Source of the DNA: Earliella scabrosa
Lineage: Eukaryota > Basidiomycota > Agaricomycetes > Polyporales > Polyporaceae
Assembly (NCBI GenBank): GCA_022605405.1
Contig: JABYQQ010000001.1
Span: 248,001-312,000, forward strand
Direction: 5' to 3'
DNA: 64,000 bases
This document shows positions 9,301 to 18,408 of the stretch, piece after piece. A program made the translations under genes and the position numbers. Each line of letters starts with the position of its first letter. Positions within the stretch are counted from its first letter, which is position 1. The notes beneath the pieces are model-generated. The model was not told where the DNA came from, ran no database searches, and saw only the letters and a list, made by a program, of their open reading frames with translations.

Positions 9301-11306
9301 CGACGCGCCAACGGTGGGCGGCGGTTGCGGATGCCCTGCTGGCGAGGGCGGTGATGGCGGCGGATAGCTCGGTGGACTACGTAGCCCGTGTGAACACTTT
9401 CCTTCAGACGTGGGATGTGAGTACGAGAGCTGCGACTGTCCTCTCGGACCACCTGCGTAGAATGATGAAGTGTGCACGTAAATATCGGGTGGTAGTGGAG
9501 TCGCTAAACCCGGCTGAAGCCCTAAAGGGAGAACTCCCGTTGTGGTACCATTTGGGGCGAGGCACTGACCGATACTGTGTGAATACGGTCTCTGGCAGGT
9601 GCTTGCGCGAAAACCACGAGGTCCGGTCAGTCTTGGACGCGGACGGTGTGGCGCGCAGACTCGATAGAAGAGGGAACCTGGTGCACCATGTGGCGAAGAG
9701 CACCTGTCGATGCGGAGACTGCACCCGGGACAGGATAGACCGGGGCTGCACTAACCCGCACCGTTGTGCGACAATGGCGAAGAGCCTACTGGATAGACTC
9801 CTACCGAAATGGAAACTGGGGGACTCCACGCTGAGGGACGGCCTGACACTGACTAGGCGACGGCGGGAGGAAAACGAGCGAGCACGTGGGGGGGAGGGCC
9901 GGATCCTGTTTGATCCATCGGTCTCGGACACGGGGATGGGATCAATCTTCCGTGTTTTTGGCCCGAAGCAGGGACCCCACTGCGACCCCCGACCAGTCCG
10001 ACGTCCGGCGGTAGGACGAGTGGTTGAAGAGGAAAGCGCGGAGGTCTTCACCGATGGTTCTGCGGAGGGGAATGGAACAGGAGCGGCGAAATCGGGGAGC
10101 GGTGTGTGGTTTGGACATGAGGATCCGAGGAACATGGCGGCAGTAGTGCCGGGAGAAGACCACTCTAACCAGAGAGGAGAACTGTATGCGGTGGTGCTTG
10201 CTGCGGCGAAAGCGGTGCCCTTTGCGCCACTGCACATCGTCACGGACTCGCAATACGTCATTGATGGATTGACGGTCCACCTGAGGAGCTGGGAGGACCG
10301 GGGGTGGCTGGGGGTCGCCAATGCAGACCTCATCAAAATGGCTGCTGCGTGGCTGCGGCAGCGGTCGGCGCCCACAACTTTCCGTTGGGTTAAGGGCCAC
10401 GCTGGGATTGAGGGTAATGAGAGAGCTGATGAGCTCGCGAAGAGGGGGGTTGAGCAGGGGACTGTTGTTTCGCTGGCGGGACACCCGGAACGCTTCCTAC
10501 GCGAAGGGGCCAGGCTTGCGACGTTGACCCAGCGAATAGCGTACTGTGGCATCCGTGCGGACAGGAAGAAAGCGACGCGGCGAGCAACTGAAATGACGGT
10601 TGGGAGGGTGATCGCCACGCTTGAGGCGGACTTTGAAGTCCATCTGACGGAGCCGATGCTGTGGAAGGCGATCAGGACGCGAGATGTGGCGCGAAACATG
10701 AGGGACTTCCTCTGGAAGTCCCTGCATGATGCGATGCGTGTTGGTAAATTCTGGGAGAATATACCGGGGTATGAACAAAGGGCAACCTGTGCGATATGTG
10801 GAGTGACTGACTCACTGGAGCATATCCTCCTGGAGTGCGCTGCACCGGGACAGAGCGAGATATGGGAGCTGGTTCGAACGGCGATGGCTGAACGGGGCCT
10901 CCCGGTGGTCCCGATTACCTTTGGTGCGATCCTGGGTGCACCGGCCCTGTCGGCGACTAAGCTGCTGGGTAAAAAGGTGAAGTCGACTGATCGGTACCTA
11001 CAAATCATTGTATTGGTGTCGGCGCACCTTATCTGGTGTATGCGATGTGAGAGGGTGATACAATGGGCGGATGAGCCTGAACGTAGACACTCTGTGGTAG
11101 AAATTGCAAACCGGTGGAAGAGGGCGGTGGAAAAGAGGGCCCTGATGGACCTCGCCCGGACTTCGGCACGATTTGGGCGGCGAGCGTTGCGCCTCGACGC
11201 AGTTACTGCGACATGGAAAGGTGTGGACGATGGATATATTAACAATGGTAGGTCGGGGGTTTTAGTGGGTAGTCTAGTACGGGCGAACATGGCTGGGATT
11301 GGCTAG
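6387..11306 (+). CDS. LINE ORF2: endonuclease, reverse transcriptase, RNase H polyprotein
   Basis: An uninterrupted 1639-codon frame starts at ATG 6387. A basic stretch (KRKKKTK) precedes the endonuclease/exonuclease/phosphatase domain (residues about 32-275) with motifs IATLNMRG, QETH, GDFN, SRIDRIY and ETDHQ. Reverse transcriptase covers about 560-830, with YRPITLLN, the first catalytic Asp in ALDQEKAYDRI (about residue 667), RQGDPMS and the FADDTT catalytic box (about 769). A Cys-rich stretch (CRCGDC, then CTNPHRC) follows near 1110-1130. RNase H spans about 1218-1350 with FTDGS, RGELYA, VTDSQYVIDG and GHAGIEGNERADELAK, all acidic catalytic positions present. A C-terminal CAICG-X6-HILLEC zinc-binding motif lies near 1470. 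It nicks the target and copies element RNA. All key residues are intact, consistent with an active enzyme. Confidence 0.95.
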   Translation: MTSTGRQDDERVGADGGTARARKRKKKTKARIKIATLNMRGYGGGGQGSGAQDKWLCINQVMREKKIAILAIQETHMTTARIEGLNELFKASILVCGSPDPTNGTGARGVAFVLSKKLVDVERAILKEIVPGRAAMLEVPWAHGKTLRVLNVYAPNVPEENATFWTALREAEGFGGAQKPDVVLGDFNVVEASVDRLPPRRDPDDAVDALRNFLARLAVDDGWRRDHEREKGFTYLQKSTGSQSRIDRIYLSREVARLAGDWEVEGPGFETDHQLVCVAIENLAAPFMGPGRWMIPPTLLEDTKFHATLKDLGTRLLGDLNNIHARTEQENPQRVYSQFKVELLKAARKRAKAKIPRLDRMIAGLREDLRATLQEVGLEEGDKRLHAAIIQDKITALEVKRFGKHRQAVAANDFVKGETICKYWTRMNKIPLPSTVIPELARHERGGDEVEYVKRSDEMAKVAMDHYNRLQDDPELDPETHREDVERECAHISVRLETREKGELATRLSYEEVETAVRESATGKAAGLDGIPSEVWKLFVKWADKDRRQERPAVDIVKALRIVFNDVEKYGVVPGTGFTDGWICPIYKLKKDQREIVNYRPITLLNTDYKIMTRALASRIARFAPKLVHPDQAGFVPGRRIFDHIRLAQLMIEYAEVEEKNGVIVALDQEKAYDRINHEYMWAVLRRFNFPTNFIRTIQHLYAGAESAVMVNGVLSERFRIVRGVRQGDPMSCLLFDLAIEPLACALRASPLQGFAIPGVAERLIATLFADDTTTYLCEGDDLNELKRILRQWCSASRAKFNEEKTEYVPVGTPEFRADLVAGRSNTTLGLSMRGENNIVRDGTSIRLLGARVGNKLDHEAPWVPVMNIIAAAFERWGRRHPTIYGRKLVVSMEVGGRTQFLARAQGMPKTVERKIIAMTQKFVWKGDLHPRVGKETLHAPIGRGGLNLLDLEARNEAIDLIWTRDYLVMGPTRQRWAAVADALLARAVMAADSSVDYVARVNTFLQTWDVSTRAATVLSDHLRRMMKCARKYRVVVESLNPAEALKGELPLWYHLGRGTDRYCVNTVSGRCLRENHEVRSVLDADGVARRLDRRGNLVHHVAKSTCRCGDCTRDRIDRGCTNPHRCATMAKSLLDRLLPKWKLGDSTLRDGLTLTRRRREENERARGGEGRILFDPSVSDTGMGSIFRVFGPKQGPHCDPRPVRRPAVGRVVEEESAEVFTDGSAEGNGTGAAKSGSGVWFGHEDPRNMAAVVPGEDHSNQRGELYAVVLAAAKAVPFAPLHIVTDSQYVIDGLTVHLRSWEDRGWLGVANADLIKMAAAWLRQRSAPTTFRWVKGHAGIEGNERADELAKRGVEQGTVVSLAGHPERFLREGARLATLTQRIAYCGIRADRKKATRRATEMTVGRVIATLEADFEVHLTEPMLWKAIRTRDVARNMRDFLWKSLHDAMRVGKFWENIPGYEQRATCAICGVTDSLEHILLECAAPGQSEIWELVRTAMAERGLPVVPITFGAILGAPALSATKLLGKKVKSTDRYLQIIVLVSAHLIWCMRCERVIQWADEPERRHSVVEIANRWKRAVEKRALMDLARTSARFGRRALRLDAVTATWKGVDDGYINNGRSGVLVGSLVRANMAGIG

Positions 11307-11454
11307 TTTGCCTGTACTGCGCTGGGAGTCCCACACACTGGAAGTGATTCCACGTGCGTAAAAGCATTTCCCCCGGCGCGGTGCTGAAGGAAACTTCTTA
11401 CCACTGCTATAACTCAGGAGGGTGGCAACTGCCTTGCCCCTGAGCTCGCACCGC

Positions 11455-11482
11455 AAAAAAAAAAAAAAAAAAAAAAAAAAAA
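11455..11482 (+). repeat. LINE 3' poly(A) tract
   Basis: Twenty-eight uninterrupted A residues follow a 148-nt 3' untranslated region after the ORF2 stop. This marks the 3' junction of the retrotransposon, and its lack of interruptions suggests recent insertion. Confidence 0.92.
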
Positions 11483-12416
11483 GACAAGGTGGACTTATGC
11501 AGTGGACGCCGTTGTATGCGATCTCAGCGCTCAATCTCAACCCAGAATGACGTAAGCACGTCCGGCGTGACGCCCGACACGTCTGCATTGGTGCTACTTG
11601 TTTTGACCACTGACAACCGTTCACATTTACACGGAATCACTCAACGTTCTCTCGCATCTAGGAGCATCGTGGACAACTCTGTGTTTGACGAGCTCCGTTG
11701 AGACTTCAAGGCTGCCAGCTACCTGGATAGCTCAACGGACGTGAGTGCCCCCGTTGACAACGTTGCAACCTTCATGAGCCTCACACACTCAGCCGGTATG
11801 TCTGGGGACTGTTGCTGAAGGGCGAAGTCTCGACATCAACAGCAACCATCTTTCTAAGGACCATATTGCTGTGAATAAGCGAACCTTGCTACCTACGATG
11901 CATTTATCTCCAAAAAGTTCAACATCGATGCGGATGGCTGTCGACCTGCCAGGGTTCTGCCTTCAGTTGTGTCGGAGCTATCTCGTCCTTGTCCGTGGCG
12001 TGGAAACGGTCGGAAATCTCTCAGTCTCATATCTGACATTCATTGCATTGGGGGACGATCCAACTGCTCGCAGTCAGCAGTCAATCATTCCCCACTGCCG
12101 TTGTGACCGAACAGCTGGTAAGGACGCGACGTTCACCGCGAGTGTGTATGATACAACGCTGCCACGGGGATCTAGGGGTCATTGTCGCCACTGTTTGACA
12201 GTCATGAGCGGTCTATTCGTCTCATTGCTATTCCAGGTGCGTCCCTACCATCGCCATCTTCTACTGACATGCCAGGTCAGTGTCAAACAATGTCGATCCC
12301 GCGAAGCTAAACCTCTCGTCTACTTAAAGTGTCTCCAGCCCGCAGGTGCCACCAGTGCCCAAACCATCGCCTACCACCCCTACTAGAAACCACCCCGGTG
12401 CAGGCTGCTGGTGAAC
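11483..12416. other. Gene-free stretch downstream of the LINE
   Basis: Open frames here (for example 11871-12386 +) lack domains, consistent splice sites or sensible composition. Short coding-like snippets exist in several frames but are broken by stops, which could be a decayed gene. I see no intact gene. Confidence 0.45.
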
Positions 12417-14097
12417 ATGCACGGCTTCATGCAAGGACCTGGGGCAGACCCCGCATGCTACAGCACGTTCGCCTTCTATGTGCTGCTGATCGACATGGGC
12501 GATGCAGTCCCACGCCTCGTCAGCACGCTTCTATCCACACTCCTCTTTGGTCCGTCGTATTCGACCTCGACTGCAATTGTAGACTCACATCGAAATGGCC
12601 GCGAGCAGGTGCCGCAACGAGCCTCGCCCTAGCTTCCATATACATCATCCTGTACGTCCCCTCCTCACCTTCCGGCCCTACATGACCAGCTACTTCTCCC
12701 GCGCTGACAGATAGATCCACCAGCAACAAGGGCGCCCTGCGCCGTACATACAATTCCATCCTCCTCTTATCTGCAATGTTCGTGCTCTACGCCTCTACCG
12801 CCGTCTTCTGGGCGGCAGCCCTCGCTCGCGTCCTCGTGTACACGACCCAGGCGTCCGCCGCCGCGGCCGCAGTGTCCGACTGCGACGTGCAGGCCCTCTT
12901 CAACCCAATTCGCACCGCAGCTTTCAACGACCGCATGTCGTGCCTCCAGACCGCGACGCTAACAGTCAACGTACGTCTTCCCTCCTCCATCTCGCGCGTC
13001 GCGCCCCAGTGGTCTCATATCTGGGCTAGATACTCATCGGGGACGCGGTCGTGTGGTGGCGCATGTCCCTGCTCTGGCCTGGGCGGTCAAAGGTAGTCAC
13101 GCTCGCCCTCGGCGCGGCGCTGCTCCTCGCTACGCTCGGTGCGTCTCTTACATCCAACGCGCCCCTCGCGCGATTAATCTAGCAAACTGGCTGACAGGCC
13201 ATCCCAACGCAGCGGTGAGCACCGCGGATACGTGCGGGGCGTGCCAGCTGGAGCTCGTGCGGCACGAGGCGGGGTTCGGGCAGCTCTTCTCTGGGGACAG
13301 GTTCGGCGCGGCGGCGGCGATCCTGTCGCTCGTCACCAACGTCGTCGCCACGTCGCTCACCGCGTACAAGGCCTGGTACGCTTTCCCCCTTATACCTATG
13401 CTCTCCGGCAGTGGACTGTCTGTGTGTGAGCTGACAGTCCCCGACCGCCCGCAGGGTGCATGCGCGGCTGCTACGACAATACTTCTCGGGCGGGACGATG
13501 GCCACGAACGTCGGGCGCGTCCTCGTCCTGCTCGTCGAGTCCGGGTCGGTGTATGCTCTCATCTGGGTGCGTCCCCCTGAGGCCCTCAGGCTGCTCCGCC
13601 CTCTCCTCCCCCAATTCATTTCTCGCTGATACGCGCATCCGGTTCTCGGATGGTGTCAGGTGGTGGTCTCAGTGTACCAGGTCGGCGTGAACACGGGCGA
13701 CGTGTACGACACGAGCATGAGCACCGACTTTTGGGGCGTCCTCGGGCTCCTTGTCAGCGGCGCGCTCGTGCCCACCATCGTCAGTACTCCCTTCTTTCTC
13801 CCTCATCCCTTATAGGGTTACGCTCGCCTCCCACCCCCACCCCCACCCCTCCTCGACCCCAATGGCGAGCCCTGCATACTGACTCCCCGCCCGCAGGCGA
13901 TCTACCCCATGGCGATCCTGGTCCTCGTCGCGCTCAAAAAGTCACAGATGGAGCAGACGCTCGCGCTCAGCAACTCGGATGTGACGCTCTCGACGGACAT
14001 CCGTCTCCCCATGCCACCCTCGTCCGCGTCGCCGTCGCCCTGTCCGGGAGCCGGAGACGTCCCCGACAAGGAAGCTGGATCCCGCTCGGAGTGCTAG
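12417..14097 (+). CDS. Seven-helix membrane protein of a basidiomycete-expanded family
   Basis: Eight exons keep phase: 12417-12549, 12609-12651, 12715-12970, 13030-13138, 13198-13375, 13455-13566, 13660-13779 and 13897-14097, giving 383 aa. About seven hydrophobic segments are visible, including LVSTLLSTLLFGAATSLALA, SILLLSAMFVLYASTAVFW, SKVVTLALGAALLLATL, AILSLVTNVVATSLTAYKAW, NVGRVLVLLVESGSVYALIW, FWGVLGLLVSGALVPTIA and a terminal IYPMAILVLVAL. The motifs GDAVVWWRMSLLWP and VLLVESGSVYALIW fit the large agaricomycete family of uncharacterised 7TM proteins, which look receptor-like but have no assigned ligand. The cytoplasmic tail is Ser/Pro-rich. It is convergent with the acyl-CoA synthetase gene. 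The first two exons are the least certain. Receptor function is inference. Confidence 0.78.
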
Positions 14098-14107
14098 CGC
14101 GCGCGAA

Positions 14108-14120
14108 GGGGGGGGGGGGG
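14108..14120 (+). repeat. Homopolymer run of 13 G
   Basis: Thirteen G residues lie 10 nt after the stop codon of the preceding membrane-protein gene, in its 3' untranslated region. Such a run can form a G-quadruplex with neighbouring G tracts, and is also a likely site of length errors in assembly. Confidence 0.8.
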
Positions 14121-14516
14121 CGCACTGGCAGTGGTGCTACTGCTATTGCTGAACTTGGGGGCGGGTCGATTCATGTCAGCACGCGCACTGCGTGCAGAGA
14201 CGCAGCGTGCAATGCATGATGAGCTCACAAATGACATTGAAAATCAAACGTTCGTCGATTCTCCCGTGTAAGGGAATGCGCGGCGAATTCCGGTCGTGCG
14301 ACTGAGTGAGAAGGGGAACAGTCCTACGAGCCCGGAAGTATCGAAGCCCTGGTATATATTATGGTACAAGCGCACGAACGTACAATACAGGCGTAAAGGT
14401 GTCAGGTAGCAGCACCAGCAGCGAGAACAACAGCAACAACAGTCCTCTAGCACAGACACTGAGATAGACTCGAGTCAGAGACAAGCAAAGCGAGGACGCG
14501 GCCCGCCCCTGCCCGC

Positions 14517-17017
14517 TCAGTCCCACTTGTACACCGCCTGCAATCACGCACGCACGCAAGGTCAGCATCTTAGCGCAGGGTTGGGGAGAAGAGAGCAAGA
14601 AACGCACGTTAATCTCCTTCTCAAACGCCTCCGCGACCTTCTTCCTCTGCACCTTCTGCGCCGCCGTCACGAGCCCGCTCTCCGGCGTCCACTCGTCCGG
14701 GGTGAGCACGACCGCCTGGAGGAGCTCCATCGGCTTGAACCCGTTCTTCTTCCCCACCGCGTTGCACTCCCTCAGCACGAGGTCCGCGACGGCCTCGAGG
14801 TGGCACAGCTCCGCGACGCCCTTGGTCGGGTCCACCCCAATGTCCTTGCCCTCGAGCGCGTGCCGGAGGTGGTCCGCGTGCGGGATGATGATCGCCATCG
14901 GCTGCTTCGCGTTCGAGTTGGCGTGCACGCAGATGTTCGCGACCAGGTTGCACGACTTGTAGATCGACTCGAGCCGCTCGAGCGCGATGTACTGCGCAGA
15001 GAGAAAGAGGGGCAGGGTCAGTCATCAGTCACAGTCACCAGTCAGCAACGAGAAGGGAGTCGTGTCACGGCTGGCGGGCCGGCTGGACGCCTCAGCCACC
15101 CCAGCCTCTGACTGTGTGGGGTTGGGGCTGCAACGCAATCTCGAAAATAGGAGACCCACCTCTCCGCCCGAGAGCTTGACCAAGTTCTTGATGCTGCGCG
15201 GGTGGAAAGGAACGCGTCAGCACTGCGCCCCGAATGACACGAGAGGTTGCCGTGCATGCTGCGCTTACCGGTCAACGAGGCTGAGCGTGCCGTCCGCGTT
15301 CCACTGGCCGACGTCACCCGTCCGGAGCCACCCATCCTTGGTGAAGATCGACTCGTCATGGTTGAGGTCATCACGCTTGAAGTAGCCCTTCGTGACAGAC
15401 GGTCCCCGGATGCAGACCTCGCCCTGTGGTGGGTTGTTTGTCGAGAGGTAGCCCGCTTCGACGACGTCCAGGAGCTTGATCTCGATGGATGGCAGCGGCA
15501 GACCGACCGTGTTGTACTGCATGAACTCTGGTGGCATGATCGCGCACATGCCACACGACTCGGTCATACCATAGCCTTGAGGGACACTAGTGAGCGCTAA
15601 CGCGACTTGGCATATTCAAACCGACAACGTACCTTGAAGGACGGTCACGAGAGCGACGGACAAGAACTCCTGAGTCTCTGCGCTCAGCGCAGCACCACCC
15701 GAGAGCGCAAGACGGAGCTTGCCACCAGTCGCCTGCTTGATTTGGCTGAAGACGGCCGACTCGACGAGCTGACTGAGACCGGGTACACCCGCCTTCTTGA
15801 CGGTGTACGCGCCGCTGAACACGCTCTTCTTCAGAGTACCGCCGGAGTTGATCTTCGCCATGATACCTTTCCTGATCATCTCCCAGACAGCGGGTACACC
15901 GATCATGATAGACGGCTGCAAGGCACGGATGTCGCCGACACATTTGCGCACCGACGCGTCCGTGAGAGTCTTGACGCGAGCGTATCCGAAGGTCATGCCC
16001 ACGAAGAACAGACATAGCTCGACGACAAACTCGAGGATATGTGAGAGGGGCAGGTAGGCAATGAAGGTGTCTTCGGCGTGGAGGTGGTGCCCGAGGAGCT
16101 GGTACACGGCGCCGACGGACGCGATGAGGTTGCTGTGGGTAATAACGACGCCCTTCGGTGCACCAGTCGTACCGCTGGTGTACATGATGCAGGAAATGTC
16201 GGTGGCCGCCGGCCGCCGGCTCTTGAGATCTTCGGCGGTCGTACCCTGGCCGAGCTTGCGCAACTCGTCAATGGTGAGAACCTGCATGTTCTCGTGTGCA
16301 GCCTTGATTTTGTCGATGGACGCCGGCTTCGCCTCTCCGTCGTAAATCACGAGCCGAAGAGACGGGACGTTGACTGCGACATTGGCAACGACCTGGAGCA
16401 GGTCGGCGTTTGTGAAGATGCCGACGCACTCCGGCTCGTTAAGCGAATGTTGGAGACCGGATTCACCGAGGGTATCGTATGCGGTCGCGATGGCGGTTCC
16501 AATGAGATTGCAGCCATAGGACATGAGCTGCCAGTTTGGGCTGGCAGGGACGTTCGAGAGCGTTACAGACTGGGGGATATAGAGGGGCGTACCTGGTAGC
16601 CGCATATATGTTGTAGATGTCCGTCTTCTGCACACCGAGCTTGAGGAGACCGCCGGCGACCTCCATGGCAGCCTCCTTGACCTGAACGAAAGAGATGTAC
16701 TTGTAGTCGCTGAGCTGGAAGTACTTCCATGTCTTGGTCTCGGTGATCTCATGACCGCCGACGTTCTTCTTGACGTCCTTCTTCTCCTCGTGAACGTCAA
16801 TGATGTCGCGCCAGCCGAAGGAGTTCTTGGTGCCGTGTGTGCGCGCAGCGTAGTCGAGGACGTCGGGGACGGTCGCTATACCGTCGAGGGGCTGGGTGGT
16901 GAGCGTGTCCTTGGTCATGCCGAGGCGACGAACGCGCGTCTGGCCAGAGGCGGCGTCGCCGATCTCGACCGAGCCAGGGAAGCCATAGATGCTGCTCTTT
17001 GCCGTCGCTGAGGCCAT
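14517..17017 (-). CDS. Long-chain fatty-acid CoA ligase (acyl-CoA synthetase)
   Basis: Six exons keep phase: 16593-17017, 15633-16540, 15269-15575, 15160-15193, 14608-14991 and 14517-14537, giving 692 aa, the usual length for fungal Faa1/Faa4-type ligases. The enzyme converts fatty acid, ATP and CoA into acyl-CoA via an acyl-adenylate. Motifs are the AMP/P-loop YTSGTTGAPKGVV (residues 262-274), YLPLSHILE, GYGMTESCG, GWLRTGDVGQW and the FACS signature DRIKNLVKLSGGEYIALE split over exons 3-5. There is no N-terminal signal or transmembrane anchor. The start MASATAKSSIYG is chosen because upstream in-frame residues are low-complexity leader translation. Product acyl-CoA would feed lipid synthesis or the peroxisomal oxidase encoded at 59.5 kb. 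The last exon encodes only six residues and the stop. Confidence 0.93.
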
Positions 17018-18408
17018 AGTGTGGGGTGTGAGCAAAGGGGGGGAGGAAGATGGAGGGAGGAGAGAGAGACAGTTGTGGGACTGACCTATGAATCGCGAGC
17101 TAGGCTTCGCACTCCGCTGCTTGGCTCCTCCAGTCATCAAGGTTTGACGTCGTCACGCGTGGTCCGAGTGGGTATTGCTGTGCGTCTGGTGCCGGCCTGG
17201 GCTGCGAGCAGAGCGAGTGCTGAGGTGTCTCTCCGGAGAGCTGTGGGCTGCTGTGGGTCAACTCGACTCGCGCGGACGTGGCTGGGCTCAATATATGTCG
17301 CGCCGGCTTGGTGTTGTCAGCCCAGACACTCTCAGCCTCACTTGTCGCGCGAGACTCAGACGCGCCCGCCCACAAATTGGGCCCTCCCGCCCAGCTGGCG
17401 CCCGGCCAGTCTTCCGTGCTGCCGAATATGGCAGTTCCGCCGGCAACTAACCCTCCTCTGCCACCGCCACTAAGTACTCACTAGACTCAAACGAGACTTG
17501 CTCGACCGTCGACGACAGGAGACAAGACTCTGGAGTCTGGGGAGCGGGGTCATGTTATGCGGGGTAATCCCTGGCAATCCCCTCCATTACACATGGCCAC
17601 TAGCGCTGACAGTCCCTATTACTTATTGACAGCCCCTCACCGAGACTCCATTCGCAAGCCCACCTGAGTAAGTGAGCAGCAACATGTGTGGGATGCTCCT
17701 CTGGAGCTACGTGCAGTCGAAGCATTCCTCAAGCATCCTACAGCATCGGTACTGTAATGCGTGGCTCAATCCGTCTATCTTCTAGGTTCTGGCTTCGACC
17801 TTCGTGATGCGCTGGCAGCTTGTCATTCTCCGCACTATGCGCGGTGGTCTCCCCAGCCTAGTCAGTATGGCCAGGCCAGGTCTGCGTACATGGGCACCCA
17901 GCCTCCATGCAGGTGAGGACGTAACAGCTGATCGGAGCAAGTAGTACTGCCTGCGCCTCGTGTCCTTGGAAGTCAAGTATGGCGCCACGGCCGTGTAGGG
18001 TTCGGTCTGCATGAACACACGTTGCCGATGAAGATAGAACTCGAAGAAGTCAGCCACAACCTGGTTCCTTCGTTCGACCGTGATTGGTACCGACCTGATA
18101 CGGACCATTCCAAGATGCACAGGTTGCGGTCTGTTCCACCCTCATGTCAGGTACAGGCCGCCTCCGAGCAAATTTTAGTGTTCAAGGCGTCCGCTGGCGT
18201 CCGAGCTTGGGAGTGGCATGGTGGCAGTGGAAGTGGGTCCAACTAACCCGGGCGTCCGCGCCAATTCTCAAAGACGCGACGCGTCCCGTATCGCGCTGGT
18301 CATGTGATCGCTGTTCCGGCTGCGATTGTCTGGGCGCGAGTCTGCCCAGTGCCCGCGGTCTTGCTCTTGCCTCTTCTCAAGGTCTTCAACCCTTCAACGT
18401 GCACATGC
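17018..18408. other. Divergent intergenic region (acyl-CoA synthetase / FunK1 copy 1)
   Basis: These 1.4 kb separate two divergently transcribed genes. A TATA-like atatat lies near 17290-17296. Open frames at 17021-17473 and 17782-18120 show no domain. I see no RNA gene. The in-frame extension upstream of the kinase ATG (from 18304) is not shared by the other two kinase copies and is taken as non-coding. Confidence 0.5.

Larger units (their letters stand above)
4520..11482 (+). mobile_element. Full-length-looking non-LTR retrotransposon (LINE, Tad/I-like with RNase H)
   Basis: The element contains a gag-like ORF1 with a CCHC knuckle and RGG tail, a 466-nt spacer, an intact ORF2 (apurinic-type endonuclease, reverse transcriptase, RNase H, C-terminal Cys/His motif), a short 3' untranslated region and a 28-nt poly(A) tract ending at 11482. 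No stop or frameshift breaks either ORF, which suggests a young and possibly mobile copy. The true 5' end lies upstream of 4520 and is not defined. I could not find a convincing target-site duplication. The left limit given is only the start of the ORF1 open frame. Confidence 0.88.

Noticed and set aside
9404..11290. 628-codon open frame antisense to LINE ORF2
   Set aside because: It is a Ser/Arg-rich shadow of the strongly conserved sense frame, with no domain.
11871..12386. 171-codon open frame downstream of the LINE
   Set aside because: No domain, odd composition, and no compatible neighbours or splice sites.
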